Assembly: GCA_022432975.1 (NCBI GenBank)
Contig: CM039509.1
Coordinates: 25,265,432-25,329,431 of the forward strand
Direction: 5' to 3'
Length of the DNA: 64,000 bases
Origin: Begonia masoniana
Lineage: Eukaryota > Streptophyta > Magnoliopsida > Cucurbitales > Begoniaceae
Shown here: piece by piece, positions 55,942 to 64,000 of the stretch
Layout of the letters: every line of letters starts with the position of its first letter
How positions within the stretch are numbered: the stretch's first letter is position 1
Notes under the pieces: generated by a model
The model's database searches: none
Told to the model about the DNA's origin: nothing
Seen by the model: the letters and a program-made list of their open reading frames with translations, nothing else
Position numbers and translations under genes: made by a program

Positions 55942-58367
55942 TGTCATGACCCGTCCCAAATAATACTATTTAGGTCCGAATTATGAATTATAGATTCTTA
56001 AGATGAGAAGATTTACTCCATTTGCCCACGATTAACTTCTATATAATACCATCAACTTACATTAAACTCGATATCTCGAAATGAGATTTCAAACTTAATA
56101 TAAGTTTATTAATATATTGTTCTATAGAAATTGGTGCAAATTTGTGTTTATTTAATAATTGTTACGTGAATGAGAAGACATGCCAGTTAAGTGGTTAAAA
56201 ATAGAACATGGTATATGTAAAATAATATACAATGTTTACATGACATGTAAAGACACTAGGCAAACCTATGTACAGACTTACCACTCTAAACCCGTACATA
56301 AAAAACCACATACAATGGACTAGTGAAAGTGAGAACGTGATATGCCCATGGAAACCAAGAAACTAGCTCGGCCCCTCCCAAGGTTAAGCCTATTATCTAA
56401 CATGTGTGCTCCTTTTATAAGTACTCAAGTTGGAGAGCAAGAGGGACATAAGCCTCCCTACCAAAGCAAGTCTGAAGAACCAAAAAAGATATCCAACCAA
56501 GGAAAGGGAGAGAAGGAAGCTAAGGGTGGAGTGCATGGTGGTCCACTTACATGGCGTGCTCACGGACCACATGCCAAGCGCAGCCACAAGCCCCTTGCAA
56601 GGCTCGGCCGCAAGGAGAACCACACCAAGAAGATTGACAATGCTCAAGGGAAATTCAAGCCAAACAATCAAGCTAATGAGAAGCCAAGCCAACCACCACC
56701 ATGGAGTTTCATGCTCGTCCTTCATCAAGATGAAGAAGGGATTTGTCTCCCTTAAGGCAAACTATATAATCAAAATTTAGTTTAATTTCTTGCAAAAATA
56801 CTTTAGTTTATTTTCCTAGTTGCATGCATGATTGAAACTTTAGGAGGGAGAGTTAAGTATTTGAATACTTGAGAGGGGAAGTGATACACATTTTGAGGGG
56901 TAGAATGGGGCATGAGATCATGGGAGAGAAAGTGTGGATGCTCGGCCATGAGGTGGCCGAAATGGTCGCCCCCCCACCCCCACCCACCCCCACCCCCACC
57001 CCCACCCCCACCCCGAGCATTCCTCGTTTCTTTTATTGTGTTAGCTGAACCCTAGTTTGGGAAGAGTATTTAACTCCTCTTGTCGAATGGTAGCAGCCAC
57101 CTTTGGATTGATTAAAATTTGAGAAAGAGCTTTGGCCTTTTGGTGTTCTTCCTCCTCCCTCTTTGGTGAGAAAATTAAGAGTTGACTGAGTTATTGCTTC
57201 ACTTTGTGAGAGTCAAAGTGTAGTGATTCCTATGGCATCCTTCATCCTCCTTTCCTAGGAGAGGATATTATCCAGCAAGGGTGTTCCCCCATCTCTCTCA
57301 CTAGCATAGTTGGTGGCCCTTCTTCAAGAGGAGCTTCAAACCGAAAGGTGTAAGTGATCATCTCTAAGACCAGCTTGCTTTCCGCCATCCAGTTCACTTC
57401 GGCCAAAGCATATTTTCATCTAAAAATTCAGGAGCATGTTGTCTACTCATATTGTAAAGTTGTTTTAAAATTTTAGAGCATTTGGATTAAAATCGTTTAA
57501 GATATACTTGCTGGAATTGGAGTCTCCTTCGACCACTAGTGGTTTAAATTCGAGGAGAACTTTTCTGTTTTGATTGAGCAGCACTTGATTTCCATTTGGA
57601 CCAGCCTTTTAGCCTCTCAGAACGTCTAGGTAGGAACTAATGACCTACCCTGCAAGATATGCCTTTGTCATGCTAGCTCAATCTACTTTTGACTTCCCCT
57701 TTCTCCTTTGGTCATTGTTGCTTGTATTTGAAAAAAAATAGTATTTCCACCAAGTGAGTTTACATGAAGCTCCGTGAGTAAATATAAACTTGTTTAGATT
57801 TAAATAAATATATTTGAATCTAAGAGTCCTTGACACACTCGAGAATAGTGATCATGTGTCTCTAACACACCCATAACTTCCATTATAAACAACTTAAAGT
57901 GAACTAGTATTATGAATATATTCTTACCACTAATGCAACACACCATATCATGTGCTATGCAAATAGTAATGTCATTTTACATCCATATTAACATATTAAG
58001 TTTGTGTCATTATCCAATCAGTGATATAATATATGTAATCACTCTAATATGCAATCCACCTCACAATACTAGATTTCATGGAATCACAATGCATCTCTAG
58101 CCATTGACCTTTGATATCTCATGAGATTTAGGGTTTCACACCCAAAGAGAACATTTAATTGATCTCTGAAATGCTCCATGGATCATGCCGTGTTCATTGA
58201 GTTGAGCCTTGATTTTTGGAGGGCATTTCCATCACATCCAGAGTAAGATCCCACTGAAGTTTCAGGTCCATTGAAGAAGTTGTGCTTTCGCAAAAGTGGA
58301 ACATTTTTCGACCAAACTGTTTTTGTTGCCGAGGGCTTTTGTGCTTCAACTTCCCTTCCTTAGTTGA
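55942..58367. other. Unresolved stretch, probably retroelement debris
   Basis: tgtcatgacccg at 55942 looks like the plus-strand view of a minus-strand LTR end (compare tgtcacgaccc of G). I could not find its partner edge or target duplication. A 137-codon frame at 56342-56755 overlaps a 116-codon frame at 56430-56780; neither has a known motif. The region around 57780-58140 resembles the leader of another retroelement, but this is weak. Confidence 0.35.
56969..57014. repeat. (CCCCCA)n simple repeat
   Basis: A run of cccccaccccca units about 46 bp long. The minus strand is G-rich (TGGGGG)n and could form a G-quadruplex. Confidence 0.9.
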
Positions 58368-58868
58368 TGTAACGACCCGTTAAAGGCCGCGACATAAACA
58401 TAAAAATCCTTCGGATAAATACTGGCTTGTTCTCTGTTTCATCCTATCTACTTCATGTTATATCATTATATTTTTTTTAAAAAAAAAATACAGAACTCCG
58501 AAACATTTCAGTATTAGACGAAACTGAACCCTTCATAAACTCGACTTCTTCTTTAAACTATTGACATGCTAAGTCGCAGAATTATGCGACAATGTTCAGC
58601 CATTAACCACACAAGGTAATCGGGTTGGGAGAAGGTGTCCTTAGATCACCCGACTCCATCGATCTCGGGTTGCATGGAGTTGCAGACTTTATCGGTAAGA
58701 AAGACACATCCACCAATCGTCACGTGCACTGCGCGTGACTCAATGGACATCGCCCGGTAGAGATCATCTACCGATGGGCACATACAATGCACGTATTCCA
58801 TTGAACATCATCCGGTATTTGAAATACACTACATCTACCGGTCACTAGACGACAAACAACACTTACAT

Positions 58869-59573
58869 CATCCGGTGAGTACAACTCTCGACATCATGCG
58901 GTGAGTACAATTCTCGACATCATCCAGTGAGTACAACTCTCGACATCATCCGGTGAGTACAACTCTCGACATCATCCGGTGAGTACAATTCTCGACATCA
59001 TCCGGAAGGCATGTACAAAACACGTGACTCACTTACCTCATCCGATAAGAGACATCATCCGGTGAACGAGTACAATTCTCGACATCATCCGGTGAGTACA
59101 ATTCTCGACATCATCCGGTGAGTACAATTCTCGACATCATCCGGTGAGTACAATTCTCGACATCATCCGGTGAGTACAATTCTCGACATCATCCGGTGAG
59201 TACAATTCTCGACATCATCCGGTGAGTACAATTCTCGACATCATCCGGTGAGTACAATTCTCGACATCATCCGGTGAGTACAATTCTCGACATCATCCGG
59301 TGAGTACAATTCTCGACATCATCCGGTGAGTACAATTCTCGACATCATCCGGTGAGTACAATTCTCGACATCATCCGGTGAGTACAATTCTCGACATCAT
59401 CCGGTGAGTACAATTCTCGACATCATCCGGTGAGTACAATTCTCGACATCATCCGGTGAGTACAATTCTCGACATCATCCGGTGAGTACAATTCTCGACA
59501 TCATCCGGTGAGTACAATTCTCGACATCATCCGGTGAGTACAATTCTCGACATCATCCGGTGAGTACAATCTT
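58869..59573. repeat. 26-bp tandem array in LTR I, about 26 units
   Basis: The unit is gtgagtacaattctcg plus acatcatccg. Most of the array is perfect, broken once near 59000-59065 by a variant holding cacgtgactcac. Confidence 0.95.
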
Positions 59574-59656
59574 ACTGACATGAAATGAGCATAACCACAG
59601 GTCGATTTTGCCTGCCAGCCACAAACTTCCACCCTGAGCACCTCCCAGCAACCAAC

Positions 59657-60370
59657 TTAAACATCTTCATCAACTTTGAATTCCTCACCTGATATCTCGT
59701 CACCTACATCATAAGGTTTAAATTATAAGCCTAATGCTTAGTAAGGAATGCAATGCTAACACATATGCATGAATGCACAGTTTAAAGAAACACATGCCCA
59801 TGGATCTTTTCTTATTCTTGTTCGTACTCATGTTCGTAGTCATCATTCATAATCATCATTCATAGTCATCATTCATAGTCATCATTCATAATCATCATTT
59901 ACGTTGTATGGATTAAGGGAGGATTTGTGCCGGTAAAGGGGGTTCAACAGTGAGAGTGTACATAGTCCCTTGTGGGTCGTATTCTTGGTCCCTCTTTTGG
60001 ACAGTGACATATGCCAAACCACCCCCAACCCTCTCTTAATCCATGTTGCATAGGTTTCATATTCTTGTCTTATTCATGACAGAAAACATGCATTGAAAAC
60101 ATTTTCACGTGCTTGAGAAACATTCATGATGCATGAGCAGAGATACTCTTAGTTCATCATTCTATTGAACATATCATACATCTAACTAGAATCATACTAA
60201 CAGTTTGAGTATCATAACCAACAGACAATAACTCAGATAACCCTTAAACGTCGAAAACAGCTTCTAACCAGTACCCTTGTGATGTAGGGCCCTAATGGCC
60301 GGGTATTCCTACACATTCACTTACCTGGTTTCCTTAGCAACTTTGAGTACTTCTATTCAGACTTCTTCAC
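59657..60370 (-). other. Split LTR mini-ORF, I copy (micro-exon interrupted)
   Basis: Micro-exon 60325-60370 (46 nt) has TAG in the conserved phase (VKKSE, stop, KYSKLLRKP). Last exon 59657-59703 (47 nt) reads GDEISGEEFKVDEDV and TAA. Confidence 0.4.
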
Positions 60371-60917
60371 CTAAAACATGTCACATTGTAGAGTTAAAAC
60401 AACATCCTAAAAGTCCTAATTACAAATCACCCTAGAATCTAACATCTATATATATAAGTCTATTAGTCGAGCACTCTGTCTGCGTAGTCTAAAATTCCTA
60501 GAATCACAATAACTAGACTCGGCCATTGCAGAATCTGAAATCTCAAGTTCAACTGAAAAACAGTACTCAAATAGATAACCAGCAACCCACATTGTCTGAG
60601 TCTTACCTAGGGCGTCGATTGTCGAAGTGGAGAAAGAGAAATCCGTCGTCGATGAGAGAGTCACTGGCGGAGAGGGAGACAGCTCGGGAGAATGAGAGAA
60701 CGCAGAAGGGAATGTCAGCTACAGTGAGGTTTAAAAGTTTCCATTTCCTATTTATACTTAATTCAACCATTCTTAATTACAAATCCTGCCACCCAACCTA
60801 ATTTATGACACATGCACATTAATTAAGCCTTGGCATAAAATTCCAAACCGAAAAGATCAAAATAAACATGGCCGTTAAAACAGTTAAGAAAGTCACCTGG
60901 TCAAACTGGGTGTTACA

Positions 60918-63180
60918 GTTGAAGTACATCAATGTCGTGGCATACTTCTTTTGTAAAAAAGTCAAGGCGTTGACTTAAAAAGTCTAGGTATTCTCATCCT
61001 CAAAATGTCGTCTTGAACGTTGCAGTGTCCCTACTTCAGCTTTCTATTCAACATAATTCACCGTTATAATGTTGTGGCATTATCTCAATAAACAATTATG
61101 TATTATCTACATTTTGCGACCACTGTCATTCAACAACTTTTTCCGACCATATTTTCAACCAAAATTACATTCTTCTACAAGAAAAAAAATACCAATACAT
61201 TGAACATATGTGCGTCCGAATCTGTTATCTTATCGGTATTTCAATTTCATCCCCCGAAACCATTATCAATCGACTTGTCTCCGCTTAATAAATGATTTTC
61301 CTATTGGGATCACACTCAAAAGATCGCTACAATCTCGCCTCTTATCAATGTTTTCGATATGGTTTTCTTTCTTTACTCTCCTCATGTAACTTTCTTCTTT
61401 TTTTTTTTTATTTTTATTTTATTTTATTTCATTTATTTAAATAGTAATTATGATACTGTTCAATCTAAACTTCAGTTTCGTAAAAACTACTAATTTATTA
61501 AGCTTTAATCACAATTAACATTCTAATTAAGTAGGTGACACATGTTGATTCCCTATTGGATAAATATTTTCTTTGAGCCTATAGTTAAATCACTTCTACA
61601 CAAATCATTATAACTTGCTTTATGCTCATCCATTAGCTTTGTAAAGTCATTTAATAGTTTACCGAAGTTATAACTTTTACCTCAATTATTTCTTAATCCA
61701 AGTATTACATTCAGATTTGCATAACTTTTCTGTATTGAACTTAACTTATTTAATTTTTATCATCGTTCTTTTCTTGTCTTCTATTTTTTTTTTTACCATA
61801 TGAATAATTCCAATATGGTTTCCGCTATTTATTGGATGCCCCAAAATCATAAATAATACATATAATCCAATATGAAGGCCATAATATCCAATCAAATGGT
61901 ATAAAAATAATATCAATGACCATATAATATGCAGACACGGTGGTCCTTAGAAAAGGGTTCGTGTAAAACCCACAAACTTAGTCAAAAGAGTGTTTGGGTG
62001 TGTGGTTGTGAATATGGCCAAAAATAAGGAATAAATATGTCAATAAATGCAAAGGAAAAATGAGGTGAGTGATGTGTGTGCTAGTGGCCGAATGTATGAT
62101 GCATAATGAGCATGGAAAATATAGAAATAGATGGAAGAAGAAGTAGTGGAATGAATGAAATCCGTGGAGATGAAAATTGCAAGAAAGATGAAGAAGAATA
62201 TTGCAAGAAATTAATGGTGAGGTGTGTGAGCCAAAATTAAAGGTGGAGATGTGTGTGAAATGTGATGGAAATGCTAGAAATGAAAATACCTTCGGCGGAT
62301 CCAAAGAGCTATCTTACGTTTTACGCTCTTGGATAAATGATTTTCCTGGAGGAAAAATAACCATCTAGGGCATAGGTTTTTATCCTCACTTCTAATCCCA
62401 ATGGAGAAGGCGAGAGAATAGCTAAGAGTTAACCTAGCAACTCGAGAGCTAGGTTAACAATGGAGGGCTTTTCCACTTGATTCAAAGAATCAAGGAAAAC
62501 CAAAGCAAACAACCTTGGAGATAAATAGGAGTTTTATAAATTTGGCAAAATGTCCTTAAACATGCACCAATGCTATGAATTTATAGAATTCCTATGGTGG
62601 ATTAGGGTTTGGCATGGCTTGGAAGAGTGAATGGTGGCCATTGATGAAGGAAAAATTGGATGGCAAGGGGAAGAGGTTTGTGTGTGCGCGCGCGCGCCAA
62701 TTAGGTGCTGCCAGGTGCGCGCCATCGGGTCCCCAGCTGCGCGCCAACTCAGCAATCCAGCGCGCGCCATCGAATGCTTGCCAGTGTACTACATCAACGA
62801 TCTACCGCTCGCCTGGCCGCGCGCTCCAGCGCCTGGCCGCGCGCCTTCAGCTTCTGCCCGCGTGCTCCAGCCGTGCAATGTGATGCTGCCTGCATCCAAA
62901 CTTGATCATTGGCTCATTTTTTGACATGTCACTAATCCTTGCACCCACTAACAATTGTACCTGCAATTTCATACCTTAAAATGTGGGCTTTTCTTTGGGC
63001 TAAGGCTTCCATTGGGCTCCATTTGTTGTAGGGCTTTTCCTTTGAATAATTTGTTGAATTTCTTCAACCCATAATCCACCAACATACATCTAACCCTAAC
63101 AACACAATCTAATGCATGATGCAATATATATAATCCATACAATAAAGGCTAGAGTATGCCAAATGAGTTTAAAAAAATAA
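60918..63180. other. AT-rich flank with a GC-rich block, no gene recognised
   Basis: 60923-62600 is AT-rich with poly-T runs and no long ORF. 62685-62870 is GC-rich (gcgcgcgcgcc, gcgcgcc repeated), like the GC blocks near LTR ends in C and D. This suggests an undelimited LTR. Confidence 0.4.
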
Positions 63181-63191
63181 AAATTACAAAT

Positions 63192-63998
63192 TTAAAGGGG
63201 CCGGGAAGACATATTCCCATGGGCCGAGTAGTAGCCTCTTCCATGTGCTCCAAATGAAATTACGATCACCAACTGCCTGCAAATAAAGAAAATAATTTTC
63301 ATTAGTAAAAATATTAGATAATTTATGGGCCTTAAGTTGTGATCTAATTTTGGGTCCAGAGGCACGTCATCCCCTCCGGGTGACGGAGGATTTGACCTCA
63401 AATCCATTGGTCCAGCCACCTCTTCCAAAGTCCCAAAATCAAAATAAAGAATCAATACTAGAGCACTAAAGGTGGAGTTTAGGGGCGTCACTAGGAACCG
63501 GGTGGTCTTACTAACGTTTTCTTTGGCCAGGATGGTAAAATTGAATTCGATGGTTACCTTGGGGGGCGATTTCTCAATGATGGGGTGAAGGTTACCAAAG
63601 TAGTCAAATCTGACAAATAGTGATGTGGAAATGATATAGTCCTCCGACCAAAGAAATGATCCATGTACTCTTAAGACCTCAAAGGTAAATTTTCTTATCA
63701 ATTGAACCTTAACTCTAGTTCTATGGTAGAATTTGTGGTAGTCAAATGGTGGGACATATGGGTTTGGTAATTCTCCCATTAGTAAGATGGGGTGCTTGTG
63801 GAACAAAAAGTGAGTAAAATTCCTATTGATTTGCAGGGTTCTAAGGAAGGATGTAGGAAGGCAATAGGTAGGCTCTAGGCCATAAACTAACATCTTCCTA
63901 ATTGATGGGGATGGTAGGGAAATTTTCTCATGTTTTGGAAAGGAAAGAAATGGAGTGATGATCATACTACCTAATCCAAAAATACTTTCGTCACTTAA
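63192..63998 (-). CDS. Hypothetical open frame, runs off the window end
   Basis: 257 codons from ATG 63963-63965 to the stop, and open upstream to the window edge, so the real start may lie outside. I recognise no family. Residues near 200-225 (NYLIFLLMKIIFFICRQLV) are hydrophobic, but this part is AT-rich and contains a good intron acceptor (minus strand ttctttatttgcag|gc at about 63278). The last 30 residues may therefore be intron or a second exon read in the wrong frame. There is no retroelement motif, and no support beyond length. Confidence 0.3.
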   Translation of the reverse strand, partial: LSDESIFGLGSMIITPFLSFPKHEKISLPSPSIRKMLVYGLEPTYCLPTSFLRTLQINRNFTHFLFHKHPILLMGELPNPYVPPFDYHKFYHRTRVKVQLIRKFTFEVLRVHGSFLWSEDYIISTSLFVRFDYFGNLHPIIEKSPPKVTIEFNFTILAKENVSKTTRFLVTPLNSTFSALVLILYFDFGTLEEVAGPMDLRSNPPSPGGDDVPLDPKLDHNLRPINYLIFLLMKIIFFICRQLVIVISFGAHGRGYYSAHGNMSSRPL

Positions 63999-64000
63999 TT

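Larger units (their letters stand above)
58368..60917 (-). repeat. Solo LTR I (family 2)
   Basis: On the plus strand it runs from tgtaacgacccg to ctgggtgttaca, 2550 bp, with perfect TSD gttga (58363-58367, 60918-60922). The TATA box is 60749-60756 (minus). Intron repeats around atcattcatagtc lie at 59835-59900. It lies outside the C nest and is closest to F in the promoter and leader. Confidence 0.93.

Noticed and set aside
56342..56780. Two overlapping ORFs of 137 and 116 codons as a host gene
   Set aside because: They overlap in different frames, have no recognised domain or splice context, and sit in likely retroelement debris.
58869..59573. CRISPR-like look of the regular direct repeats
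   Set aside because: The repeats are contiguous with no unique spacers and lie inside a plant LTR.
62614..62924. Overlapping ORFs of 66-97 codons in the GC-rich block
   Set aside because: Stops are rare in GC-rich DNA, so all frames are open. The block resembles GC blocks of LTRs.
1..64000. tRNA, rRNA or snRNA genes
   Set aside because: I looked for tRNA-like arms and rRNA signatures and saw none. The only tRNA-related strings are primer-binding sites.

Overview
The window is plant nuclear DNA, most likely from an angiosperm (probably a dicot; the species cannot be told from the sequence). It consists almost entirely of nested LTR retrotransposons. All recognisable polyproteins are Ty3/gypsy of Tekay/Del chromovirus type: CX2CX4HX4C zinc knuckle, DTGA protease, FIDD reverse transcriptase, RNase H, HHCC/DDE integrase and a C-terminal chromodomain, with an initiator-tRNA-Met primer site TGGTATCAGAGC. 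I see no confident host gene, rRNA or tRNA.

Layout. The nest from 1 to 54922 can be taken apart using 5-bp target duplications (TSD). The oldest layer is element C. Its 5' LTR is cut by the window start (1-1178); its internal region lies at 1179-1414, 12106-14245 and 28707-29238; its 3' LTR lies at 29239-29385, 31793-33480 and 54858-54922. Inside C's internal region are the complete element A (1415-12100, TSD agaag), itself split by a hAT-type MITE (7345-8436, 8-bp TSD), and solo LTR F (14246-28701, TSD agtat). F is split by the minus-strand element G (15460-27501), whose gag is split by solo LTR H (21518-24197, TSD tgaag). Inside C's 3' LTR are solo LTR J (29386-31787, TSD gaata) and solo LTR D (33481-54852, TSD gctta). 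D holds solo LTR K (34338-36833, TSD tatgt), deletion derivative E (36939-41195, TSD acgag) and complete element B (42536-54396, TSD ggagt/ggagc). The right flank (54923-64000) holds a degraded integrase fragment, solo LTR I (58368-60917, TSD gttga), some LTR-like debris and an open frame running off the window end.

LTR families. Family 1 is A, B and K (54-bp arrays carrying TGACGTCA); family 2 is F, H and I; family 3 is G and J; E, D and C are three further families. All LTRs start TGTAAC and end in GTTACA, GCTACA or GTGACA. None of the coding regions is intact: stops, frameshifts, deletions and insertions break every polyprotein.

Most interesting signal. LTRs of five families (1, 2, 3, E, and in part C) share a hidden layout that looks like a spliced mini-gene. 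A leader exon downstream of the TATA box is followed by a 45-48-nt micro-exon and then by a last exon that reaches a stop codon exactly 47 nt after its acceptor. Micro-exon plus last exon form one reading frame ending in a 15-residue acidic tail (G-[DE]-x3-[GSV]-[EV]-[DE]-x7-stop, loosely). Tail length, phase and acidity are kept although the nucleotides differ. No in-frame ATG was found, so the function is open. The same LTRs carry tandem arrays at two fixed places, and several families carry GC-rich palindrome clusters 200-500 bp before the LTR end.
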